This document shows positions 1 to 12,068 of a DNA stretch of 64,000 nt, one piece after another. The DNA comes from Meloidogyne chitwoodi (taxonomy: Eukaryota; Nematoda; Chromadorea; Rhabditida; Meloidogynidae): NCBI GenBank assembly GCA_015183035.1, contig JACZZP010000006.1, positions 1,674,001-1,738,000 on the forward strand, read 5' to 3'. A program made the translations under genes and the position numbers. The notes under the pieces are model-generated. The model made no database searches, was not told the origin of the DNA, and worked only from the letters and a program-made list of their open reading frames with translations. Numbering within the stretch: position 1 is the first letter of the stretch; each line of letters starts with the position of its first letter.

Positions 1-904
1 AAATATTAATTTTTGAATTAAATAAATAATTATAATTTTATTTTTATATATAATTTTATTTATTTATTTTAATAAATATTTGCATTACAATCCCTCCAAT
101 GGCAAAACTATCTTTCCTTCTTTTTTATTTTCCAAAAAATTACACAAAACATATCTTTAAAATTAAATTTATTAAATAATTAAATTTCCATATTAATATT
201 TTTATTTCTTTTTTAAACTATACATTAAATATATTTTTTTGTTTGAATGAAGAATAAAATAAAAAATAATTTTAGTTATACATATAAAGTTTTATTATTA
301 ATTTATATAGGTTTTTTTAAATTTAAATAATTTAATTAAAATTAATTATTATAAACATTTTAAATAATCATCAGATAATCCTAATTAATAAATAAATAAA
401 TATATTATAAAAATGGAGAATAACTTATTTTTAAAAATTTAATTCTTTAAAATAATCATGTCCGTATATTAAAAAATAAATAATCCTTTTAAGAAATAAT
501 TAAATTAATAAATCAAATAAAATTTAAAAATAAAATTATTTTAATAATTAATTTTTATTTTATTATTTAAATATTCTCTCCTTTTATTAAAGAAATAATT
601 AATTTTTTAAATTATTAAATATAAATAAATAAATTTAATTTATAACATTTATTTATTAAATAAATAAAATAGGTAGTTAAGTATATTTTATAAATATTTT
701 TATTTGTCAATATGCAGAGAAAAATCGATTAGAGTAAAAAATGTTGAGTAAAAAAATAATAAAAATTTTCTACTCTAAATTATTTTATCAATTTAAAAAA
801 AAATATTTTATTATTAATAAATAAATAAATAACATTATATTTAATTGATATTTATTTGTAAATTAAAATAATTACTTTACTAAATTTTTAAAATTTACAA
901 AAAT
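1..904. other. AT-rich upstream region of the glucosylceramidase gene
   Basis: No open reading frame, RNA gene or repeat family can be supported here. The sequence is almost entirely A and T with short runs such as ATAAATAAATA. It precedes the signal-peptide start codon at 905 and presumably holds that gene's promoter, but no clear TATA or other element stands out against the background. Confidence 0.5.
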
Positions 905-3842
905 ATGAAAAAAATATTTTATTTATTTAATTTGTTTTTTATATTATTATTTTATTCCAATTCATTGGTTGCTGAAATTGTTAGTTTTTATTTTGTAAAT
1001 TTTATAAAAAATAATATTATTTTTGTGACAAAAAATATTTAAATTGGATACAAAAATTAATTAATTAATTATTTTTTAATAAAAAATAAAAAAAATTAAT
1101 TATTTTTAATTAGGTTGATGACACCGAAAAATCAAAAAATGAATGTTTTAAAAAATATTTAGAAAATTCAGAAAGTTTTGTTTGTGTTTGTAATGAAAAA
1201 TATTGTGATGAAATTAAACCTTTAGATTTATTAAATAATGGAGAAATAGCTTTATATTTTAGTGATAAATTAAATAATAGAATGAAAAAACAAATAAAAC
1301 ATTTTTTAATTAATTCAAATATTAATGATGAAAATGGTTATTTATTTTTATTAAAATATATTTTTTAAAATAATAATTATAGATAAATTACCTTTAATAT
1401 CAATAGACTCTTCTTCTCGTTTTCAAACAATAATTGGTTTTGGAGGAGCTTTTACAGATTCTGTAGGAATTAATTTAAATTCTTTAAGTGCTAAAATACG
1501 TGAAATTCTTATAAGTAATTATTTTAATTATGAAAATGGAATTGGTTATTCAATTGGAAGAGTGCCTATTTCTAGTACTGATTTTTCAATTAGAGAATAT
1601 TCTTATGTTGAACAAGAAGGAGATTTTGAACTTAAAACATTTAAATTAGCAAAAGAAGATTTTGAAGCAAAAGTAAAATTTAAATAATATTTTATTGGAA
1701 AAGAATTCTTTATTTTACTAAAACCTGACAATTGTAGGTTAAAATTAAAAAAAAATGTTATTATAAATATATATTAATAAAATTATTAATTTTATTAGAT
1801 TCCTTATATTAAAATGGCACGTCTCAATAGAATGGGACAACCTTTTCGTCTTTTAGCAGCACCTTGGTCATCTCCTGGTTGGATGAAAACAAATGGAAAA
1901 ATGCATGGAGATGGTCAACTTAAAGGTGAATTAAATGGAAAATATTATCAATCATATGCTCATTATATTAAAAAGTTTTTAATTAAATTTAATTTAAAAA
2001 ATTAAAAAAAAAAAGATTTTTTGATGAATATCATTCTAATGAAATTGATTTTTGGGCTTTAACAATTCAAAATCAACCAATGAGTGGTTTAGAAAAAGAT
2101 TTTCCTTTTCAAACAATGTTTATCAGTAATCGAACACAAAGGTATTATTTTTATATTAAATAATTTATTAAAATTATTACATTAAATTTTTGCTTCAATA
2201 AAAAATATATAATTAATTAGATTTAAATCATTTTTGTTTTTATTTTTAATAATTTTTTAAAATATAATAAAATGAAAGAAATGTGGTAAATTAAAAAATT
2301 AATTTTTAAATATATGTAAACAAACGTCTGTCTTTTTTATTCTTTTATTATAAATATTTTTTTATAATTTTTAATTAAAATATAAGTAAAAAAATAAATA
2401 AAATAAATTAAAATAATTCAGAGATTTTGCTAAATATTTATTATCACCACTTTTACAAAAATCAACATATACAGCATCACTTAAATTAATTGCTTTTGAT
2501 GATGTTAGAGAAAATTTACTTTCTTCAGTTTCTGAGGTTAAAAAATAATTAAAATTTAATAATTAAATATTTTTATATTTAAATTTTTTTAATATTTTTT
2601 TTAAAAAAATTATTAAAAAAATGTTTGGATTGTTTTTTTATTTTTAGAAAAATTAAAAATTAAATATAAATAAAAATTTTAATTTTTTTAGATTTTTGAA
2701 AAAGAATCTCAGTTATTATCATCAAAATTTTTATTTGAACAAGGCTGTTCTTTTATTAATTATTTATCTATTTTAATACCCAATTTTATTATTAATAGAG
2801 CAAAAAATGTTAATTAATTTTTTTAATTATTTTAAAAGATTATTTTAAAGGGAATTAATTATTAATAAAATATTTTAAAAATCTATTTTTACCCAAATGT
2901 TAAAAATTAATAAAAATTATTATTATTTTTTAGTTATTAAATTGTTTTTTGTTTGAAAAAGAAAATAAAAATCCAATTGATGGAATAGGTGTTCATTGGT
3001 ATTTATTAGACAATTATGAAGAACAAAGCAAAATTAATGAATTATACAGTGATAAATTTATTATTTCAACAGAAGTATTTTATTTATTTTAAAAATATTC
3101 TCAAATTATTTTTTAAAAATTAATTAGAATATAAACCTTTAAAAAATTTTAATTTATTTAATTTTAAGGCATGTACAGGATTTGATATTTCTGCAGATTG
3201 GGGACCTAGTTTTGGGAATTGGACAAGAGGTTGGATGTATGGACATGATATTATACAAAATTTAAAAAATTGGGCTGTTGGTTGGATAGATTGGAATATT
3301 TGTAAGAATAAATTTAAATATTATTATTAAATTATTATTTTAATTAATTATTATAAAAATAACACAAAACCTTATACCCAAATTATTATTAAATTTAAAA
3401 AATAACAATGAAAACAAAAAATATTTATTTTTAAATTTTTAAGGTTTAAATATGGAAGGAGGTCCAAATTGCGTTAAAAATTATGTAGATGCTCCTATCC
3501 TTGTTAATGGAGAAAAAGATGAATTTTATAAACAGCCAATGTTTTATTTTATAGCTCATTTTAGGTTTATTATAAAATTAATTTTAAATAATTATTTTTA
3601 GTAAATTTATACCACCTGGCTCTGTTCGAATTAATTCTTCTTTAATTAATAATAATAATGAAAATAATTTAATTAATAAAATTGAACATATTGCTTTTAT
3701 TACCCCTAGAGGAGTAAAAGTTGTAGTAATAATAAATCCAAATGATGAAATTATTAAATTAAATATTCAAGATATTATTGAAAATAAAAAAATAAATATT
3801 GAATTAAATCCAAATTCAATTTTAACAACAATTTGGAATTAA
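905..3842 (+). CDS. Glucosylceramidase-like GH30 protein, acid/base Glu replaced by Gln
   Basis: Eleven short exons give a GH30 lysosomal glucosylceramidase-like protein. Exons by splice signals and phase: 905-979 or -994, 1114-1336, 1383-1672, 1799-1974, 2016-2141, 2422-2536, 2692-2808, 2934-3074, 3169-3301, 3444-3564, 3602-3842. The start gives a hydrophobic signal peptide ([20 protein letters not shown]). Family landmarks run in order: [21 protein letters not shown], the strand-4 segment [25 protein letters not shown] with the nucleophile Glu, WDWN-type [19 protein letters not shown] and KFIPPGS. In this family the strand-4 motif is NEP, with Glu as general acid/base; here codon 2074-2076 is CAA (Gln). 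The nucleophile is retained. The segment around 2692-2990 is longer than in vertebrate enzymes, so the exon 7/8 junction is less certain. No premature stop remains after splicing. The protein may be a pseudoenzyme or a very slow hydrolase. Confidence 0.85.
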
Positions 3843-4422
3843 AATTATTTTTATTTTAATCTAATAAATAATCATATAATTATTATTCAATGTATTTAAA
3901 TTTGTAAAAAACTTAATTAAAATATTTTTATCAGAACTTTAGTTTTTTAAAACGAAGAGAGATCTTTCTGAAATTTACTATATTGTAAAGACCAAAAAAA
4001 ATTAAAAATAAGAAAAACAACTTTTATTTTATATTAATTTTATAATGAATAATTTAAACAAAACTGATAGCAAAGAAAAGGTAAATAACCAGTTTATGTC
4101 CTACCTGTCCGCAAAGAGAATTCGCTCTTTTCTTTCATTCTCTTGCATTTTTGGCGTTAGGAGAAGTGCACGCTTATTTTTCCTCTACACTGTATTATGC
4201 CTTTTGGTACTTTGAAAGAAAGTGCCAATTAAATATTATTTTAAAAATTTCTTCTTTTGTTTTAACCTCATTAGAGAGGAATTACTAATCGCATCGAACG
4301 ATGGATCCACATATTTGGCATAAAGATTGTGTGCTCCAAAGGTATTTTTTTGTTGTTCCTGAAATTTAATTATTTAAATAATTTTCAACATTACTTAAAA
4401 ATTCTTTTTTAAAAAAAATAAC
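3843..4422. other. Intergenic region with a possible minus-strand exon remnant
   Basis: Between the GH30 stop and the LTR element. About 4080-4345 is clearly less AT-rich than its surroundings. On the minus strand about 4268-4340 reads as an exon-like stretch (GAHNLYAKYVDPSFDAISNS) ending in a plausible splice donor, and a second piece at 4085-4220 lies between an AG acceptor and a GT donor but contains a stop. I do not recognise the family. It may be an exonic relic of a gene or repeat. Confidence 0.3.
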
Positions 4423-4805
4423 TGTAAGGTGGAATCCTAACCAAGCGCCCAAAAGGACCCTAGGATGAAAGAGCATTTTATATCCATTTCCTTTTCCTTG
4501 CCATTTCATTATCTCTATTATTAATCTCTTACTTTCATGCTCATTTCCCACTATTGCTTAGTCATAGATGTTTATATGTTTCCCCTATTTAATGTATATT
4601 GTTCTCCCCATTAATCAGTTCCCAGTTAGTCATTCTTATAATTGTATAATTTACCCCCACTGAATAAAAGCATACCGGTATGGCTTGTGTGTAAATGAGT
4701 GCCGGCGGAGGGCCTGATCAACCCAACGCTCGGTCTTTAGGGACAAATAAGGAATAGGGCCTAATTCTAATTCAGACAGCACAAACAACACGCATCCCAC
4801 TTACT
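4423..4805 (+). repeat. 5' LTR
   Basis: 383 bp, base for base the same by eye as 33298-33680. Starts TGTAAGGTGG and ends CCCACTTACT, so the ends are near-inverted (TGTAAG/CTTACT). It contains AATAAA at about 4663 followed by a GTGTGTAA stretch, as expected for an R-region polyadenylation signal. If the TAAC duplication is ignored, the end could be placed one base earlier, leaving TGG as a standard primer-binding-site start. Confidence 0.85.
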
Positions 4806-4822
4806 GGTAGCACCGGATGCCG
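4805..4822 (+). promoter_or_regulatory. Candidate tRNA primer binding site
   Basis: TGGTAGCACCGGATGCC follows the 5' LTR directly and starts with TGG, complementary to the CCA end of a tRNA. The identity of the tRNA cannot be decided by eye. The call rests only on position and the TGG. Confidence 0.45.
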
Positions 4823-4959
4823 AAGTGAATGCTTTGGCGATCTATTGGCCTTGGCCTGTTCAAGGAGTTGAAAGTGGATTTGCAAGATGGATCAAAATTG
4901 GAATGTGGCACGAAATGAGCGTAAGAAAATGGGGAAGGTAATTTAATTTAAAAAATTGG

Positions 4960-5690
4960 GGAGACTGGAACTCGCGCGCAGAAAAAGAATAGTTTATGAA
5001 AGCATGCATGCAATAAAGAATAATATTTTAAATTAGCGCCAGATATTAAAGGCATAAGACCCGGGCAGCCCTTTAAAAAAAAATAGAATAGATGCGCAAG
5101 ATAAAAGAAAAAGGCCGAAATAAATAAATAATTAAAAGAAGCAAAAGAAAATAAAAGAAAAGGGCCAATTAAATAATAAATGCGCAAGAAAAGAAAATAA
5201 AAGGCCAAAATAAACTAAATATAAAAATGCGCAGAAATAAGGCCAAAATAATAAATTAAGCGCATAAAGAAAAAGAGGCCTAAAAATTTAAAAATCGCGC
5301 AATTAAAGCCTTCGGGCATATCAGGAAATATAGAATTTATACTCTTCCCTCTTCTTCATCTCTTTCGAAATTATTACCATTCCTCATACCTACTTTCTTT
5401 GGAATTTCCATCCTGGTACTATTTTTAAATATCCCATTCTACTCCTAGTCCCTAGTTCCCTCTTCCTTTGTCTCGCGAGAAAAAATAATAAAAAGAAAGG
5501 CAAAAATGCACTAATAAATTAATAAGAAAAGAAGCAAAAAAATAGAAGAAAGGCCAAATTAAATTAAATAGTTAAAATGCGCAGGAAGAAGAAAATAAAA
5601 GGTCAAAATAAATTAAATATTAAAATGCGCATATAAAAAAAAACAATAGGAAAAGAAGCGTAAAATAAGATGCAAAAAAAATCATAACTT
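4960..5690 (+). repeat. Purine-rich imperfect tandem repeats in the LTR-element leader
   Basis: Repeated blocks of the type AATGCGCA-(purine run)-AAAATAAAAGGCCAAAATAAAT recur every 45-60 bp around 5090-5310 and again at 5505-5660, separated by a pyrimidine-rich stretch (5338-5475) with CTCGCGAG at 5474-5480. The GCGCA and AGGCCAAA cores are the conserved parts. No ORF of interest runs through it; minus-strand reading frames here are by-products of the repeat. Confidence 0.6.
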
Positions 5691-8600
5691 TAGAGTTATC
5701 AAGGAATTTTAATACTAATTTTTTACTTTACTAATTATCTTCTGTTGTACTATTAAATATCTAATAATCTGTTTTGGAATTAGTTGGAATTTTTACCTTT
5801 TGCTTGATTGACAAATCTCTAGTAATTAGTAACTAAAAGTTCGAAGTAAAATAGAATATAATTAGAATAATCAAATTATTAATACTCAATTTAATACTCA
5901 ATTGTCACTTCCGTGTTTTTTAATCTTTTCATTCAAAAAAACTTCAAATCGACCTTTGAGATGACTAACACTTTACAACGGAAAATTCTCAATAAATAAA
6001 AATTTTTTCTCTTTTATGAAAAGCACGTGAACACTTAGCGCTTATTTACACTATCAACTTACAATCTTATATTTATTGAACATTGTCCCTTGTCGCAAAT
6101 ATTTATTACCAATCAAACTCTTTTAATTATTTCAATAATAATAATCTAAAATAATTTTTTTTATTTTTCAGAAATTTTGACTATTTGCCTCGGCTACAAT
6201 AAGGACTTCTAGACTTGCATCTCATTGTCAACAAACAGCAAATCAGCAGCAACATTTTTGCTCTGTGTGTGTTGTGTAATAAGTCATTATCAAAAAAAAA
6301 ATAATAATAAATAACTAACAAAACTTTTTCATTTTTTCTCAAAAGTCCTTTTAAGTATTAAAATATTCTAAAATAATCAAATTTCATTTTAAATATTTTC
6401 AAATATATTTAAAAGCTAAAATTAAAATTTTTCAAAATATTATATCTATTTATTCACTTACTCTAAATAATATATTCATTTTAGAATTCCATAGATAAAT
6501 CTAACAATTAAGATATTTCTAATTAAATTTAATTTTTTTTTAAACTTTTTCAACTCCTTTCAAAGTTTATGTGGGTTCAAAAAAAAAATTTTTTTAAGGC
6601 TTAGGCTAACTTTAGGAAACTACTAAAATAACTCATCTAAAACATATTGTACAATATTTACTGAAAAGTTTTTCTGTCAATTTTCTGAAAAGAAATAGGT
6701 ATTTTTCTCTCGTAACAATACATGTTAAAAATTATTTTATTTATAAAACATTTACTTTCAGAAAAATTGAAAATCTAATTTTGTTTCTAATCACTTTTCT
6801 TTACTTAAAAAAAAAATAATTTTAATACAGGTATCATAAGGCAAAATTTGTCAATTTTTCCTCGGAAATTTTAAGTTCTGTTTTACTTTTTGAGTACCGT
6901 CAAGTTTTGTTATAATTAAATAATTTTTTACGTAAATACTCTAATTTACTATTTTCTGTTAATAGTTTTACTGAAAGAAAATACCTGAAAATTAAACAAA
7001 ACTCATCTTCTCTGAAAATGCTTAGTGCTTAATATGTGTTTAATTAATTTTTATGCTCATCTGTCCAATTTTTTTCACATTCTATCTCTTAATTTGATCT
7101 TACAGATATACAATTATCATTAGCTTTTAAGTACAAATAAGCAATTAAAATATTCATACTATTTTCTCTTAATCAAAAAAAAAATAGATTTATAATTTAA
7201 GTCATTATCATCATTTAGGATAATTCTAAGCTTGAAAACTATTAAAATTTAGTTTGAAACTGTTTTATTAAATAAAACTCGCATAAAATTTTTAATAACT
7301 AATGTTCCAGTAATCAAATTAACATTATAAAAGTATTTTTGCAGGAAATAAAGAAACTTTAGATTATAGGCCTAATTTTTGGTCTCTATTTAATGATTTA
7401 AAATTACCGGCTTCGGCTAGTCTAGAATTTCTACTAAAAGAAATAATAATTGAATCCCAAATTTTTATTTAATTCAAAAATTATAATGTTAATTTCTCAT
7501 TCTCAGAAAACATTTTCTCATAAACTGCTCCACACAATTTTTCAAAAGTTTCATGAAATATTTTTATCTATTTTTGATATTTTAAAATTAACTTTTAATC
7601 TTTATTGAATTATTTGAAAAAAATATATTTTTTATTCCGAAAATATTTTCTTGTTTACTTTTTTTGGAATTTATTAAAAATATGTTTTACGAATTTCAAG
7701 CCTTTACGCTAATCTTACTCAATATAATTATCAAGAGAGACCAAAGAGATTTTTAAAACATTATACATATTATACCTTCTTTCCAATGACTAATATCTCT
7801 TTATCGATTAATTGTCACATTATTAATACGTTCATATACCTATGTTAGCTATTAATATCTCTAAATCAAAATATATTTCTCCTTTTTAATTTTTTTTAAA
7901 TAATTTCACTCTTCTTTTGTTTCAATTTAGCTTAAATTTATTCAAAAATAATTTTTATCTGAAAAATATAAGAATTAAGAACTATTTATTTAATCAAAAT
8001 ATCTTTAGTTCAGTTTAACTAATCATTCTATAACTAAAATTTAATTTTTTTGACCAAAATCATGAATTTGATTACAAAAATGCAGGGATTTTTAAAATAA
8101 AATAATAAAACGGATTAATTAAGGAAAAATTAAATTTTAAAACATATAATGGAAATTTTGGTTCGTCTTTTCAGTTAAAAAAAAAAATATATATACTGAT
8201 TTGAATTCTCTTATTTTAATTAACAACCAATTATCAACAGTTTTACGCTCTCAGTACTTTAATTAATTAAAGCTTAGGCTTACTTCAGAAAACATACAAA
8301 CAATAAAATAACTTATAATATTTTTACTATACCCAATACTTTTAACATAAATTAAATTTAATTCGACATATAGCTCTTTCCTCTCTTTTAATTTTAAAAC
8401 TTAATAGAAAAAAATATTCAATAGAAAACTTTATTGTTTGTCTTCTTTTACATATTACTTTATTATTAATTCTTTCCCTAAATTAATTTTATAATATCAT
8501 TTTAGCTCTTTCAACTAATTGAAGTCTGTGTATTATATCTGTTATACCAATTATTCTCCTTAATAATTTTGTATCAAACTAAATAGAGCTAGAAATTTTC

Positions 8601-9126
8601 TTTGTCTAAAAAATGTATTTAATGTTTTAAATTAAGTACTTAATTTTAATTTTAAAAAGTTTGAAATTTTTCTTCAATTCATTTCACTTTAACTATTCAA
8701 CATAATGAATGTATTTAATCATTGATATTCTAATAATAAATGCATTAACCTAAATTATTATCTATAACAAAGTTATTTCGATCTGGAACAAACAAAATAA
8801 CTAATCTTTACCCAACTACATTAATCTATTTTTAATATTCGATATTCTGAATAAATCAAATCTCATTAATATATTAAATCTTTTAGACTATTAACAACTA
8901 AAATAATATTTTATTTACAAAATTTAGTTCTTATTACTTTGAAACTTATTAAGCTTTGATAAATATTTGTTACATTAACTAAAAGCTATAACTTATAAAA
9001 TCTAAATCAAAAATTAATCCTACTAAGGACGAAAATTTTATAAAGCGCATACTTTAAAGCAAAATTAATTAAGAGGGTCTAATTTTTTGCTACTTAAAAA
9101 AAAAAAAAAATTAAGTTAATTTTAGT
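5691..9126 (+). other. Noncoding 5' internal region of the LTR element
   Basis: About 3.4 kb without an ORF worth reporting. It holds a slightly GC-richer patch at 6170-6290, possibly an untranslated exon after TTTTTCAG, and two copies of a GGCTTAGGCTWAC-like word (about 6598 and 8271) that recurs at 30876 just before gag. It ends in an A-run at 9097-9110 next to the Maverick. Confidence 0.4.
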
Positions 9127-9515
9127 AGTAGTTAGCCCCCAGATTTCCGCACAAAGGGATGCCGCCAACCTATTGAGGGGTTTTGGGGGAGGGGTCCGAA
9201 AAAATCTATGGGTGTAAGGGGTTTTTAGCGGCTTTTCGTTTGATGTTCCAATTAGTCGCAAGGGATTTGACATGAGTTCTTTCATCTTTGCCGCCAGATA
9301 CTAATTGCTCAATTAGTACCTACTAATTGGTTACCTTTCATCTTTGCCGCCAGACTCAAATGTACTAATTGCCCAATTAGTACCTACTAATTGGTTACCT
9401 TTGATTTTTTCCACAATTTGTAAAGGTGTTAATTGAGTCTGATGAAGATTTGTACCAATTAAGTGTTAAGTTTAAAGTAATAATTCTAATTGATCAATTT
9501 GTACCTATTGATATT
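9127..9515 (+). repeat. Left terminal inverted repeat of the Maverick
   Basis: The outer 136 bp match the right TIR almost perfectly; similarity then continues with many differences to about 9515. The left copy carries a tandem duplication of a roughly 65-bp unit (about 9288-9414) containing TTGCCGCCAGA and CTACTAATTGGTTACCTT, present once in the right TIR. The inner part is rich in AATTAGT/ACTAATT words. Confidence 0.85.
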
Positions 9516-9566
9516 TTTTAGGGTGATCTTATGGACTGACTTTATTATCGATAAAAAAAGTATTCA

Positions 9567-9742
9567 TTGAAAAATTTTTAATAAAATAATAATAAATTAT
9601 AAAAACATAATAAAAAATTTTTTTAACAAATAATTTTTGGAATCAAAAAATAAAAAATCTCATTGAAAAATTTTTAATAAATTATAGAAATATAATAAAT
9701 TTTTTAATAAATAATTTTTGGAATTAAAAAATAAAAAATCAC
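9567..9742 (+). repeat. Two-copy tandem repeat of about 85-94 bp
   Basis: A unit beginning CATTGAAAAATTTTTAATAA and ending AAAAATAAAAAATC occurs twice back to back (about 9567-9660 and 9661-9742). AT-rich and noncoding. Confidence 0.6.
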
Positions 9743-10377
9743 ATAGTGAATTTTAAAAATATTCTTTTTTTTTCAGCGCATCATAAGTGCGTGAGTAAAT
9801 ATAAGAAAATGACAAAGCTGAACAATAAAAATTAAGATCAAAAGAATTGTAATTCTTTCTGGAAATTTAAAATATAATTATTGTAAAAATTAAAAATACA
9901 AACCTTTCCATAAAAGATAAAAGTAATTGTTGCTATTATTGTTGTTAAAAATATCCATATTTATATTTTAATTAACTAAATGATAAAAAATAATGTAAAA
10001 TTATATTGAGGAAAAAAAAGGAAGAGAAACAATGTTTAAATATAGGAAAAAGTCAAAGAGAAAAAAGACAAAGAGAAGAAATAAATAAATACAAAATAAA
10101 TATTTTCGAAATATCAATATTTAAAAATAAATATAATTTTTATTTTTTAGTTGATCTTTTGGGTTACGTAATAATGAAATACTTCAGATGTTTAAATAAG
10201 TTTGTAAGCTTTTTAATTTTTCTTATAACTTTAAGAAAATTAACATAATAAAAGGAATAAATTTTTACGTTTAAATGATATGAAGAAGACAAGATAATAA
10301 ACACACAAATAATAATACTCTTATTTTTAGTTAATAAATTTTATTAATAATATTTTAGTTTTTAAATATATTTTATA
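9743..10377 (+). other. Noncoding stretch upstream of the small membrane-protein gene
   Basis: AT-rich and without a supportable gene. A reading frame at 10006-10248 lacks an ATG start and is low in complexity. It presumably contains the promoter of the gene starting at 10378. Confidence 0.4.
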
Positions 10378-11117
10378 ATGAATTGGGTAACTTTTAATAA
10401 CTGTACTTGCGCATCACAAGGGCTTTATTGTGTTCGCCCATATGCTTATATCAAACCTGTGTTGTGCATTCCTAATAAAATTGACCCGTCCAATTTACAT
10501 GCTTATATTGCAGATCCACTTCAATTTTTAACAATTAATGAATTTGGGAAATTTGAAAAACTTAGTATTTATATTATTCTTTTTTGTGTGTGTTTTTTGC
10601 TGGCAATTAAAGTAAAAATTGTCATGTACTTAATACTTATTTTTTATTTTCAGTGTTTTTCAATTTTTTGTGGCAGCTTATACAATCGACGAACACATAA
10701 TAAAACAACAAAACAAACAAATTATATTAAAAATAATCAAGGATATGAAGTAAATTAAACTAATTAAAAAATATTTTAATATTTTATTTAAGCTTCAAAC
10801 AATTCGGCGACAATACTCACCACCTAAAATTGATGCTCAAGAAAAAAATGTAAATTTTTATAAATTAAATATTAAAGTTTATTATTTTAGTTGCGACCGT
10901 TACAATATCAAGCTTTTATCATCGATAGACGTCAACAGAAAAATGTAATTTTTTATTAATAAGAAATATTAAAACAAATATTTATTAAATGAAAATTTTT
11001 AATTATTTTTAATTTAAGAAAGGTCCGCCAATTAATATCTCTGAAACCAAGGCAGAAATAACCTTAAAGAAAATGAGTAAGTTAGTTGAAGAGGAGGCAA
11101 GACGTTCTTCTTTATAA
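10378..11117 (+). CDS. Small single-pass membrane protein of the Maverick, unknown function
   Basis: Five exons, all joined in phase 0: 10378-10611, 10654-10749, 10793-10849, 10891-10944 and 11019-11117. The first intron is 42 bp and could be retained without breaking the frame. The N-terminal 60 or so residues carry five cysteines (CTCASQGLYC...VLC); next comes one strongly hydrophobic segment (LSIYIILFCVCFLLAIK), then a basic, hydrophilic tail ending in a Glu/Arg-rich helix. No signal peptide is obvious. The family is not recognised. Nematode Mavericks are known to carry membrane (fusogen-like) genes; this one is far too short to be a full fusogen, and I cannot show it is related to one. 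Confidence 0.55.
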
Positions 11118-11548
11118 AGAATTTTTAGGATTTAAATTTTTTTAAAGATTTTTAATACATTTAAAAATAAAATTTGTAATTAATTTTAATAATTTTTAAC
11201 ACATTTAAAAAATATTTTGTCTTTCATATTTTTATAGAATAAATATTATTAATAAAATCTAATTTTAATTATTATATTTTTAAATAGGTTGTATTTTTAG
11301 CTTTAAGTTATCCTTAAGAATTGGTAATTTTTTATAATATAATTAATTTTTAAAGAGTGATCTTTAGGGTAGTCCCAACTCCTTTCTAAAAATCAACTAC
11401 AAAAACACTCTTTTTTTTGTATGATTTAAAAAGGGACCGTCTTAAATAATTAAAACAATTTTTTATTAAAAAATAAATTTATTTTTAACCTTTAAATTTT
11501 ACAAATGAATATTTATCAATATAATTAAGTTTAATAATTTTAATTTCT
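11118..11548. other. Convergent intergenic region
   Basis: Separates the 3' ends of the plus-strand membrane-protein gene and the minus-strand Cys-rich gene. AT-rich; nothing further seen apart from a GGGACCGTC word at about 11434 whose complement recurs at about 26501. Confidence 0.4.
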
Positions 11549-11933
11549 TCATTCGGCTTTTCTTTTTGTTCCAGACTTCTTAAAAGTTGTCAAAATATCA
11601 GTTGCAAAGCAATTAGTTTTGATGCATTTATTGCACAAGTTCAACTTGACAGTAACTCCATCAGAATTTTCTACAAATTTATCTTGAGAATTGAACAAAT
11701 TATCTTGACATTCTAAAATTTTAAATATAATAAAAATATAAAAATTTTTTATTACCATAGCATAGTTGAAAAGTTATAAGATATTTTCCTTTGATCAACT
11801 TCCAAAGCTGTCTTTTAAAAACAGGTTCTTTAAGAGTTTGTTCAACCAGTTGTTCTTGAGGAGTTTCTTTAATTTCTTGAAAAAAAATTATTTATTGGTT
11901 AAAAGGATTTTATTACATACCCTTTTGTGACAT
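11549..11933 (-). CDS. Small Cys-containing protein, possible zinc ribbon
   Basis: Three exons on the minus strand: 11933-11921, 11875-11756 and 11712-11549, with phases that join cleanly, giving about 98 residues starting MSQKEIKETPQEQ. Two Cys pairs (CYEC and CNKC, plus a further Cys in IKTNC) suggest a zinc-binding fold. The tail is basic (KKSGTKRKAE) and could be nuclear-localising. It is transcribed away from the paired-box region at 12069-12112. Function not recognised. Confidence 0.55.
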
Positions 11934-12068
11934 TTTTAAAAATATTAAATTAAATGAACAATTTATTGAATGGAAATAATTAAATTATTTAGAATGAATT
12001 GAGAAATAAAATATAATCATAAAGGGGCGTGGTTTATTTAGAAATTTTATTAATTTGTCAAAACAAAT

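Noticed and set aside
4366..4551. Minus-strand frame in the LTR (same at 33244-33426)
   Set aside because: Lies within the LTR in antisense; no gene-like feature.
4948..5208. Minus-strand Phe/Leu-rich frame
   Set aside because: Complement of the purine-rich leader repeats.
10006..10248. Lys-rich 80-residue frame
   Set aside because: No ATG start, low complexity, no homology recognised.
10378..11117. Full-length viral-type fusogen
   Set aside because: Product is only about 165 residues with one membrane segment; no fusogen ectodomain is present.
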